11,986 nt of DNA. It comes from a bacterium (GTDB taxonomy: Bacteria; AUK180). The stretch covers positions 1-11,986 of the forward strand of contig JAGGYO010000287.1 in NCBI GenBank assembly GCA_021162505.1. Reading direction: 5' to 3'. Shown in pieces: positions 1-8,600 of the stretch; positions within the stretch are counted from its first letter, which is position 1; each line of letters starts with the position of its first letter. A model generated the notes under the pieces. It ran no database searches. It saw nothing but the letters and a program-made list of their open reading frames with translations, and was not told the origin of the DNA. Made by a program: the position numbers and the translations under genes.

Positions 1-1682
1 ATTTTAAACCCTATACTTTTGCATTGATATTTTCTGTGATTTTATTGATATTGGTTTCATTTACCGATCTAATTGGTCCTTATCTATTTAAGATCACCAT
101 TGACAGAATAATTCCCAATCACGATATTTCCGGTTTGAAATTCATTGTTTTACTCTATCTCTTTTTTACATTTTTTACATCATTTGTTTCTTATATTCAA
201 ATGATAATCACTCAAAAACTCGGTCAAAATGTTGTATTTGACATTAGGACAAAACTATATAAGCATTTAATGTATCTTTCAATGAATACCTATAATATGA
301 ATCCCATAGGAAGATTGACGACAAGGGTAACGAATGATGTAGAAAGTTTAAATCAACTTTTTTCTGCGGGATTTATTGGAATTATGGGAGATGTTCTCAC
401 TTTACTTTTTATTATTATAATTATTACGGTAAAATTAGATGTCCGATTAACATTGGTTTCGCTTTCTATTATCCCCGTTCTGATCTTTGCCGTATCACTA
501 TTTAGAAAAGCAATCCAACCGGTATATTTGAAGATACGAAGATCTCTGGCTTCTTTAAATGCTAATCTCGGAGAAATGCTCGGCGGAATGAAGGTAATTA
601 AATCATTTGTTGAGACAGATAGAATGTACAAAAAATTACAAAGTAAAAATCGTGAATATCGGGAATATAATAAAAAATCTGTTTTTATTTATGCTATCTT
701 TCACCCCACCGTATCTATTATTCAGGCAATTGCTCAGGCATTCATTATTTGGTATGGCGGTTATAGGATACTTCACCTTTCCTTGAGTCCGGGAATATTG
801 ATCGCTTTTTTAATGTATATACAAAGAATTTATAGACCAATAAATGATCTTGCACAAAAATTCAATTTATTGCAAAACGCTATTAGTTCATCCGCTCGTA
901 TTTTTAAGCTTTTAGATTCCAGTGATACCATTGGTGATAGCGGGGAAAAAGAGAATATTAGCGGGGATACTATTGACTTTCAAAATGTTTCCTTTTCTTA
1001 TGGTAAAGAAGAGGTCATTAAGAATTTCTCATTGAAGATCGAAAAGGGTGAAAAAGTTGCTATTGTCGGCTATACGGGGTCGGGAAAAACGACTATAATC
1101 AATCTCTTATTAAGATTTTGGGACATTGACAAAGGCAAGATATTGATTGATAATAATTCCATTAAAGAATATAAAATAAATGCCTTAAGAACAAAATTCG
1201 GTTTGGTTCCACAGGATATTTATCTTTTTGAAGGAACGATTTATGATAATATTGTACTGGGAAATAAAAAGATTCCAAGAGAAAAAGTAATAAAAGCATG
1301 TGATGAGGTAGGATTATCCGCAGTTCTGGAAAAATTTGATAAAGGTCTTGATCATGAGATCACGGGAAGCGGAACAAATATGTCATTGGGTGAAAGGCAA
1401 TTGATCTCTTTTACCCGCGTTCTAATATACAATCCCGATATTTTAATCCTTGATGAACCTACTTCAAATATTGATACCCAAACAGAACAATTGATCCAAA
1501 AAGCATTAAATAAAGTCCTTGTAGGCAGAACGGCAATAATGATCGCTCACCGATTATCAACCATTAAAAATGCGGAACGGATCGTGGTCATTGACCATGG
1601 CAAGATCGCCGAAACAGGTTCCCATTCGCAATTAGTTAAACAAAAAGGAATTTATTATAAATTATATTTGGCGCAAAGTTGA
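1..1682 (+). CDS. ABC-type exporter, fused permease and ATPase (5'-truncated by window edge)
   Basis: This is a half-transporter of the type IV ABC exporter family (MsbA/BmrA-like), an inner-membrane protein that uses ATP to expel lipids, drugs or peptides; the substrate cannot be told. The frame is open back to base 3, so the true start lies upstream. The in-frame TTG at 24 is not the start, because the residues before it (FKPYTFA) already read as the start of transmembrane helix 1. Counting from that TTG as residue 1, six hydrophobic helices span about 1-280, and the intracellular loop motif GRLTTRVTNDVE lies near 97-108. The ATPase domain follows: Walker A GYTGSGKTT at 349-357, Q-loop Gln397, signature SLGER at 454-458 (a normal variant of SGGQ), Walker B ILILDEP with catalytic Glu478, and H-loop His509. 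All ATPase motifs are intact, so the protein should be active as a homo- or heterodimer. About 20-30 N-terminal residues are missing. It converges on the protease gene, 939 bp away. Confidence 0.95.
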   Translation, partial: FKPYTFALIFSVILLILVSFTDLIGPYLFKITIDRIIPNHDISGLKFIVLLYLFFTFFTSFVSYIQMIITQKLGQNVVFDIRTKLYKHLMYLSMNTYNMNPIGRLTTRVTNDVESLNQLFSAGFIGIMGDVLTLLFIIIIITVKLDVRLTLVSLSIIPVLIFAVSLFRKAIQPVYLKIRRSLASLNANLGEMLGGMKVIKSFVETDRMYKKLQSKNREYREYNKKSVFIYAIFHPTVSIIQAIAQAFIIWYGGYRILHLSLSPGILIAFLMYIQRIYRPINDLAQKFNLLQNAISSSARIFKLLDSSDTIGDSGEKENISGDTIDFQNVSFSYGKEEVIKNFSLKIEKGEKVAIVGYTGSGKTTIINLLLRFWDIDKGKILIDNNSIKEYKINALRTKFGLVPQDIYLFEGTIYDNIVLGNKKIPREKVIKACDEVGLSAVLEKFDKGLDHEITGSGTNMSLGERQLISFTRVLIYNPDILILDEPTSNIDTQTEQLIQKALNKVLVGRTAIMIAHRLSTIKNAERIVVIDHGKIAETGSHSQLVKQKGIYYKLYLAQS

Positions 1683-1875
1683 AAATGAGAATATAATAAA
1701 CACAGAGAAAAAGAGTTGAAAGGTTAAAAAGTTGGAAGGTTTGGGAAAGATAAAAAACAAAGACAATATAATTAACACGGAGCACACTGAGAATAAAGAA
1801 AAATGAAGAATAAAGAAGAGGTTAGAGGTTGGAGGATAGAGAAGAAAAATAAAAAAGAGCAAAAACAGAATAAAT
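1683..1875. other. Purine-rich tract with degenerate GAGGTT/AAAGAAG words
   Basis: The plus strand here is overwhelmingly A and G. Short words recur in degenerate form (AAGAGTT, AAAGAAG, AGAGGTTGGAGG, AAAAAGAG). It also holds AACACAGAGAAA (1699-1710) and AACACGGAGCACACTGAG (1774-1791), which on the opposite strand read CTCTGTG and GTGTGCTCCGTG and match words at 2427-2483. It is non-coding; the minus-strand frame through it is all Phe, Leu and Ile. Confidence 0.6.
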
Positions 1876-1954
1876 TCACTTATATTTTCAGTTATGAAAT
1901 AAAATTTCATTATTTAACTTTCAATTTAGCTTCCGTCATAATGAACTTTTAAGG

Positions 1955-2006
1955 TTCCTGGCTCGCTTGTAATTGTGTGCCTGGCTCCGATATTTCCTGG
2001 CTCCGA
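1955..2006 (+). repeat. Three direct repeats of CCTGGCTC
   Basis: CCTGGCTC occurs at 1957-1964, 1980-1987 and 1996-2003. The last two extend to CCTGGCTCCGA (1980-1990 and 1996-2006). Spacing is 23 and 16 bases, so it is a cluster rather than a strict tandem array. These GC-rich words stand out against the AT-rich surroundings. Confidence 0.65.
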
Positions 2007-2041
2007 ATATTGTGTAGGAATCTCATTTCTTTGAAGTTTAC

Positions 2042-2058
2042 CCCGAACTTGTCTCGGG
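2042..2058. repeat. Hairpin repeat, CCCGA...TCGGG
   Basis: CCCGA (2042-2046) pairs with TCGGG (2054-2058) across a 7-base loop, ACTTGTC. The arm-loop-GGGATC layout resembles the element at 2534-2554 (ACTTGATTC followed by AGGATC), so the two look like diverged members of one family in the same orientation. Confidence 0.55.
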
Positions 2059-2068
2059 ATCTAATCTG

Positions 2069-2091
2069 TATTTAAAATTATTATTTAAATA
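2069..2091. repeat. AT-only perfect inverted repeat TATTTAAA/TTTAAATA
   Basis: TATTTAAA (2069-2076) and TTTAAATA (2084-2091) are exact inverted repeats around ATTATTA. It lies between the CCCGA hairpin at 2042-2058 and the ATTCCT element at 2091-2125, so the three may form one larger compound element. Confidence 0.6.
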
Positions 2092-2127
2092 CTGGATTCC
2101 TAATCAGGTCAGGAATGACGAGAAGAA
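2091..2127 (+). repeat. REP-like hairpin element, copy 1
   Basis: Copy 1 starts at ACTGGATTCCT and ends AATGACGAGAAG. Over 35 bases (2091-2125) it differs from copy 2 (2326-2360) at a single position, A for G at 2102, which weakens the stem. The tail AATGACGAGAAGAA at 2114-2127 is shared in near-identical form with copy 2 and with the different hairpin at 2371-2417. Confidence 0.75.
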
Positions 2128-2132
2128 AAATG

Positions 2133-2291
2133 GGGACGGTGGTTGACAAAGGGGACAAAGTGTAAAATATCTCCAATAATAAATATGTTATGGATTTTTA
2201 GTTAAAATATTCTAATTCTTTCAAGAACTCGTACAATTTTTGTTATATTCGCATAGAGATCTGAAAATTCTACTTTTTCTACCACCGTCCC
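2133..2291. mobile_element. Candidate miniature element with 11-bp terminal inverted repeats
   Basis: GGGACGGTGGT at 2133-2143 is exactly complementary in inverted order to ACCACCGTCCC at 2281-2291, giving a 159-bp segment with perfect 11-bp terminal inverted repeats. The interior is AT-rich, with no transposase. Read on the minus strand, it holds a short open stretch ending ...RVLERIRIF that might be the tail of a lost gene but is not recognised. No clear target-site duplication flanks it. It could be a MITE, a remnant of a REP-transposase locus, or two unrelated copies of a short repeat facing each other. It sits between the two copies of the ATTCCTGA hairpin repeat. Confidence 0.4.
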
Positions 2292-2325
2292 TCTTTGATA
2301 GAGAAAACTGAGATTAAAAAACAAC

Positions 2326-2362
2326 ACTGGATTCCTGATCAGGTCAGGAATGACGAGAAGGA
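2326..2362 (+). repeat. REP-like hairpin element, copy 2
   Basis: ATTCCTGA (2331-2338) pairs with TCAGGAAT (2344-2351) over a TCAGG loop, an 8-bp perfect stem, followed by the tail AATGACGAGAAGGA (2349-2362). It is the intact version of copy 1. Read on the opposite strand, this repeat encodes the IPDLIRNP peptide that appears as spurious hypothetical-protein sequence in many bacterial genomes. Confidence 0.8.
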
Positions 2363-2370
2363 GGAATGAG

Positions 2371-2417
2371 ATTGCCACAACTTCAATAAAATTGAAGTCT
2401 CGCAATGACAAGAAAGA
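2371..2417 (+). repeat. Hairpin ATTGC...GCAAT with same 3' tail
   Basis: The outer stem ATTGC (2371-2375) pairs with GCAAT (2402-2406). The inner stem ACTTCAAT (2380-2387) pairs with ATTGAAGT (2391-2398) over an AAA loop. The tail AATGACAAGAAAGA (2404-2417) differs from the copy-2 tail at two of 14 positions. It follows copy 2 directly, so the two form a tandem pair: different stems, same tail. Confidence 0.75.
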
Positions 2418-2433
2418 AAGGTCTTGGTGTGCT

Positions 2434-2465
2434 CTGTCTGCCTGTGCGTGTCCGCACGCAGACAG
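2434..2465. repeat. Strong GC-rich hairpin CTGTCTGC...GCAGACAG
   Basis: CTGTCTGC (2434-2441) pairs with GCAGACAG (2458-2465). An inner stem, GTGCG (2444-2448) with CGCAC (2453-2457), closes on the tetraloop TGTC, leaving a 2-base bulge (2442-2443). It is the most stable-looking structure in the gap. Flanking CTCTG words at 2432-2436 and 2471-2475 make it look inserted into a GTGTGCTCTGTGGTTAAT-type sequence. Confidence 0.7.
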
Positions 2466-2490
2466 GTCTGCTCTGTGGTTAATAAATTCT

Positions 2491-2522
2491 TGGTTCAAAG
2501 GTTCAAGGTTCAAAGTTCAAAA
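2491..2522 (+). repeat. GTTCAA short tandem repeat
   Basis: GTTCAA occurs four times, starting at 2493, 2501, 2508 and 2515, with a 7-8 base period set by one or two extra A/G bases. It is low-complexity, with no coding sign. Confidence 0.75.
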
Positions 2523-2530
2523 GTGACAAA

Positions 2531-2556
2531 GTCATCCTGAACTTGATTCAGGATCC
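2531..2556 (-). repeat. Hairpin repeat ATCCTGAA...TTCAGGAT, inverted relative to copies 1 and 2
   Basis: ATCCTGAA (2534-2541) pairs perfectly with TTCAGGAT (2547-2554) over a CTTGA loop. GTCAT precedes it, which is the reverse of the ATGAC that follows the stems of copies 1 and 2, so this is a related element on the other strand. It lies 66 bp past the protease stop in the direction of that gene's transcription and could serve as a weak terminator or mRNA 3' stabiliser, although no U-run follows. Confidence 0.65.
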
Positions 2557-2621
2557 ATTTCTCTTCACTCTTTTACTAAATACTTAGGACTTAGTACTGC
2601 ATACTATTTTTCAACTCGCAA

Positions 2622-5600
2622 CTATCTTATTACCGCTACCTTTTTTATTTTTGTATTTCCACTACCGTCTTTAAATACTGCAATATAGATACCGCTTGCA
2701 ATATTTTTGTATTGATCATTTTTAACGATCCAGCGGACAACACCGCCGCTACTATTAATAGAAGGATAATAAACGGAAATATACCCGTAGCCCTCTAAAC
2801 TATCCTTGTATACAATAACTTTCCCTTCATCCGTTTGACTCCAATGTGCCACTTTCTCTCCGGAAATACTGTAAATATCAACATTTGTCAGATCATCGGG
2901 TAATTGATCAAAAACAATTCCTCCGGCTAAATTACCGGTATTATCTTTGTCGTCATTTGGAATGAACGGATTTGGTAAACATCTCGTTCTTTCTAATCCG
3001 GTAAATGATGTCGGAACCCATTTGCCATCGTTAAATATTCCATAAGTTCCGAATTTGTCAACATTTGCAGAGATAAAACCATTTCTATTATTATGGGTTG
3101 TTAACATTGATTCAACTTTTTCCCAGACCTGCAATTCTTTATTTCTATAATAAAGCGATAATCCCTTTAGATTTTTAATATTTCGTACTTCTGCACGGAT
3201 AAAGGGTATAGTAATATTTATATCTTTTTCGCCAATATTAGGCAATGTACCATTAATGGAAAAATTTCTAAATTCCCCTATTGGTAAAATACTATCATTC
3301 GCCTGTGGAATATAGCTTGGTACGGTAATCTTAAGATCGCCTGAATATTGAGAGAAGAGATCCGTAGGGATCTTAATAAACGTACCTGAATTATCATTTA
3401 ATGTATAGATCGGTTCTGTGGATTTAAATTTCTTTTGAGTAAATCCTCCGATAGATGAATCATTGAATGTTGATAAATGATAAGCTCCATCCGTGGTTCT
3501 TGTAATATAGGTAAAAATATCACCGCCCGCAGGTGCCCATTTTATGAGACCTTCGTTAAAGCTTCTCGCTTCAATTAAAGATGCTGAACCACTACCCAGA
3601 GAATTCTTCTTATGAGCATCAAAATCACAATTTGAGAAAACAGTATCGGGATTACTCCAGAAACTCACATTATTAAAGGTATTATTATAATCAACAGCAT
3701 ATGAGACCATATTATTGTCCATTGAGAAACTCGGCGACCATTCGGGTGCCGTGGATTCAGAAACAACATAGAGATCTCCGTCAGACCAAGAGTTTATTGC
3801 TTGTCTGCTCTTATTGATGATATTTTGAACATTATTTACAACATAGATATCACCGTCACCTGGGTAAGAAGAATTGTCCGCCCACCTCAGAACCAAGGTG
3901 ATCATATTTCCATCTTCCGACCATTTGGGTTCATATAATTTATCAATCACTGCATAGGTCGTATTGGGATCCGAAAGAGCCGTGATCCGCAGCATATTTG
4001 AATTTGGATCACTGTGATTATCAGGTTCATAAGTCCAAATATCTCCACCGGCAGAACAAACAATTCGTGATTTACCGTCACCTTGGAAGGCACCGTCAGA
4101 ATAATCCGGATCAAGGTAGGAGCCGAGAACCGCAGCGTTCACCGGCTGGTAAACAACTGAACTACCCGCTTCACTTCCGTCTGCTTTTATTTTATATATT
4201 CTCAAGTGATTGTCTACGGTCTTTTTGGAAAATAGTATATATTGATCATCATAGGTCCATGATAATTGAGAAACATGAGAAACATTATCAAGATCATTGG
4301 AAACCTCTATGGTTATGGGCACAGAATTCCCAATGACTCTGCTTGAAACACGAATATGACTGATCCCATTATTATACCTGTAAATATATGCTATATTCTG
4401 ACCATCATTGGACCATTCCGGGAAAAGAACCATATCTCCACTGTTCCCAATGGTATCATCATAATCAAAGCCCGTTAGCCAGCGGGTCATCCTCTGCATG
4501 AGCTCTTCTTTTGTGCACCCTATATAGCTCGGATTATCAACTATGGCCTCAAATGGGAATCCCAGGAATATAACCCTATAATCGGAATGTTCGCCGTCCT
4601 TTGGATATCTGATACCGCCGAAATGACCGTTATTATTGGTAAAGATACCTTGTGAATCGCTTAATGGGACCAACCCGTCAGAATAATCCGTATATGGATA
4701 TGATAGATCCACTACAACACCATCTGTTATGGGGTCATCCCAGACACCGGTCTGTTGATTACTTCCTTCATCTTCATAATATCCGGAAACATGCAAATAA
4801 TTACTGGCAAAAGCAGAACTTTGACCTCTATCCCATAGATAATCCTGACTGGATAATAATAAATTACCGCCCCCGTTTAAATAATTTTTCAAATTCTCTT
4901 CATCATAAGGTGTCAATGTTCCGTCATAGCTCATTCCCGTGAACCAAACAATCGCCTCATACGGTGCTAAATTCATATTAGAAAGATCCCCTGCTGTAAA
5001 AGTCGGACTTCCATAGAGCAAGGAATCCCATTTTGCATAGGTTATTCCCGCATCTTTTAAAGCATTTTCAACCTTTGTCTCATCTGAAACAAGATAATCC
5101 CAATCATCATCCCTCACCAAAAGAACCTGTGGTTGACCTATAAAGGTATCAAAATAGAATTTTGTGGAAAAATCATTGGAAGCTTGAGAATTCATTTGGA
5201 ATGATGTGATATGTCCGATGGGACAATCCGGCGAAACGCTCACTGTAAATGCCGTTTGTGATAATGCCGTACCGCCATTAGAGGAAATATCATTAAAGGT
5301 GGTGCTATTACTTATAACGGAAAAATATGTATCTGATGAATAAAATTTTTGTAATTGAGCTGTAACATTGTTTGCCGCTTCCGTGCCAAGGTTGATCAAA
5401 GCAATGTTGATCTTAACATTTTGCTCACCGGGATCCAATTGTCCGTTCACGACACCGCCAATTGCCTGGCTATCGTCTATGGCACATGTAAAATCAAAAT
5501 GGTTTTTTCCTACTGTGGGAACTCCATCTTTTTCAGATGAATTTCCGCCGTCATTTCCGCTGCCATAGGATTTGACCCATACCTTGTATTTTTGTCCATT

Positions 5601-8600
5601 TATAAGATTTCTTAATTGTATCTGAGAATTGGAGCCAACATCAACCGGGGATTCCGGAAGCTGATCATAGAAATTCCCATCGGAAGACGAGTATATTCTA
5701 TAATGCGAGGGTGACTTTGCAGTGATCTTATTTAGCGTATTGATCTTTAAAATATTTTCAGATCTTCTTTTTGTAAAATTGGAAGACGACTTTGTTTTTA
5801 TTGAATTAAATGAATATGTTGTAGAGCCGTCAATGGGTTCATAATAAACCTTATATCCTAAAATATTGGGATCACTTACCGTATTCCACGATACATTCAA
5901 CAATCCATTATCATTGGGATCAACTACCATCAAATTAGTAGGTGATGCTGGGCCTGCTCCCAGCCATTGAACGATCCTGTCCATCAATCCGTGTTTGGTT
6001 TCAGGTGTATCCCCTTCATCTATAATATTCTCAAAGGGATATGCCAAAAATATAACCTTATATGTTGCATTACTGAAATATACCCCTGATGCTTCCCATG
6101 TAGAACCACCGTCACTTGTAACTGCAAAAACGTCTGTTCCCGCACTCAAAGTCAAGGAATCCGTATAATTTGTTACGGGACTACTGGCATTAATAGCAAC
6201 AACTACACTATCTGATATTGGATCATTCGAAAGGCCATATTCTTTATCTTTATAGGAAACATCATTTTTAACAGTCGATACCTTTAAATAATTATTGACA
6301 AAATCATTTGTCACCGCACCATTCGTTCCGCCTGTTAATTGATATAAATAGTCCTGAGAACATAAAAACAGATGTCCTCCATTATTCAAATATGCTTTTA
6401 AGTTGGTCTCGTCTGTGGATGTTAATGTAGTCTGATAATCTTCTCCGGTGAACCAGACCACTACTTTGTAATTCTCAAGGGTCGAACTGCTCGGTGAACC
6501 CTGAGACGAAACCACCCAATTATCATAAACATAACCGCTTGAATCCAATGCACTCTTATAGTAGGTTTCTACTGTTGCACCATTGTCATCATCCACCAAG
6601 AGGATGTTTGTAGGATTTGAAGGAGGTTCACCTAAATAAATTATCGCATTATTTGAAACATCCGAAAGATTTGGAACCTCATCTTCTGATCGAATAGCAA
6701 AATAATATGTATTTCCAGATATAAGACCGTTTATGGTCATTTCCTGAGAAGTACCCGCAGTAGCCGGGGTGGGTTCGCCGGTAACATTACTTGAACTTGT
6801 CCAATTTGTTCCGTATATGGATGAATTACTGTATTTTACCGTATAGTTTGCTGCTGTCCCGCTACTTCCGTCATCACCGGGTGATGTCCATAGCAATTTA
6901 ACAGAATCCGAAGAAAGTTTTGTAACAGAAAGATCATTGATCTTTGCAGGTGGTACTTCATCACTGACGCCACCGCCTGAATATTCGATTTTCAATTTCC
7001 ATGAATCAATTCTTCCCGTATCCTGAGCATAATTATCATCAAGATGCAGAATCCAGTCACCTTGCGATGCAGTTCCCACAAGATCCGCTAATGAGCCGGG
7101 ACCCGAAACAGAAATATCATCGGGATACCATCCTAAAATATTATCTGTTGATCCACCGTTCCGACTGTGTAATGTAATAGATTTACCGGAAGGCGAAGTT
7201 AATTTAACTAAAAGATCGCCGTCATATGTATGTTTTATATCTACATAAACCTTTACAGATGTAATAGTATAATTTTCACTAATATGAATGGTAGTTTGAA
7301 TACCGGTCGTATTATTATCGGGAATATTTTTCGGAGTATCGGCACTTGTATAATTTAACTCATTTGTTGTTCCGGGTGCCGTAGCAGATTGAATATTGGA
7401 TAAGCCGGAGATATTCGGGACCTCATCCTTTGTTTTAATAGCAAAATAATATTTTGTTCCTGCTGTAAAACCGCTTAATGAAATACTTTCTGAACCACCC
7501 GCACTTTTAGGTGACGGAGGATTGGAAATTGCAGTTGAACTTGCCCAATTTGAGGTTGTGATGTTTACCGTATTATATTTTATTTCATAAGAATCTGCTG
7601 TTCCAGTATTACCATCATCCCCCGGAGAAGTCCAAGAAAGATTTATTACCCCGCTTTGAGTTCCGGCACTTGCACTTAAATTATTGATATCGGCAGGAGC
7701 AGTTGTATCACTTGCTCCTCCACCATTATTTAACCAGCTCATGACCTGACCCATTAAATAAGCCCGATTCGCTGAAATATTAACATATGGGATCGCTAAA
7801 AAGACCACTCGATAATTTCCATTATCATATCTTAATCCACAGGGTTGAGGTTTACTATTATTAAAAATAACATTTCCGGAAGAGGTTGTAATGGAGTCGG
7901 CATAGTTGGTAATTGGGGAGGTACTCGAAAGCGTTAGGTTCAAACCGTTGGATATGGGATCACCGGAAACACCGCTTGCAGTGGTTTCATAAGTATCACC
8001 GATATCATTGGTAACACTGTCTACTTTTAAATAATTTTTTGCAAAATCTTGTGTAATATTACCGCTTGTGCCACCCGTCAGATCATAAAAATAATCTTCA
8101 CTGATAAAGAAAAGATGACCACCATTATTAAGATATGCCTTTAAATTCGTTTCATCAGTGCTCGTAAGTGTGGTTTGATAATCCGCGCCGGTGAACCAAA
8201 TTACCGTTTTATATTGTTTTAATTTATCTGCATCGGGACTACCGCTTGATTTGACATTCCATAAATCATGCGGATACCCGTTAGTAGAAAGATCTATGTC
8301 ATAGTAATTTTCTAATGTCGCACCATTGTCGTCATCTACCAATAATGTTTCTGCCGCTGCCTTTGCAATAGCAGACGGTATATTTGATAAATTTGAAGTA
8401 TTCGGAACCTCATCCTGTGTTTTTACGGCAAAATAATAGTTTTGCCCACCGGTCAGACCGATTATAGTGATGGATTCCGATGCACCCGCCGTCTTTGGTA
8501 TCATATTGTTTGAAAATTCCGGCGAACTGCTCCAATTTAGAGTAGTAATATTTACAGTATTGTATTTAATAGTGTATTTTGCCGCTTGACCAGCTGCACC

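Larger units (their letters stand above)
1683..2621. other. Repeat-rich intergenic region between convergent genes
   Basis: About 940 bp lie between the ABC exporter stop and the protease stop, with no credible gene. Open frames here have no ribosome binding site and translate either into F/L/I-rich strings from the purine-rich tract or into the IPDLIRNP peptide that hairpin repeats of this type give when read through. The region holds the purine tract, CCTGGCTC repeats, hairpin elements, an inverted-repeat-bounded segment and a GTTCAA array, each listed separately. No classical stem-plus-U-run terminator is seen for either gene, although several hairpins could end transcription arriving from both sides. 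Confidence 0.8.

Noticed and set aside
24..26. TTG at 24 as start of the ABC exporter
   Set aside because: The frame is open upstream to the window edge and the preceding residues already fit the first transmembrane region. The gene is cut by the window.
1662..1910. 82-codon minus-strand open frame rich in Phe, Leu and Ile
   Set aside because: Its composition is simply the complement of the purine-rich tract, it overlaps the exporter's end, and no Shine-Dalgarno precedes the ATG.
2143..2168. TTGACA...TAAAAT promoter-like pair on the plus strand
   Set aside because: The spacing is only 14 bp, the TTGACA lies in a repeat terminus, and no gene follows on that strand.
2202..2513. 103-codon minus-strand open frame containing VIPDLIRNPV
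   Set aside because: It translates straight through the hairpin repeats and one end of the inverted-repeat segment. IPDLIRNP is the known read-through product of such repeats, and no ribosome binding site precedes it.
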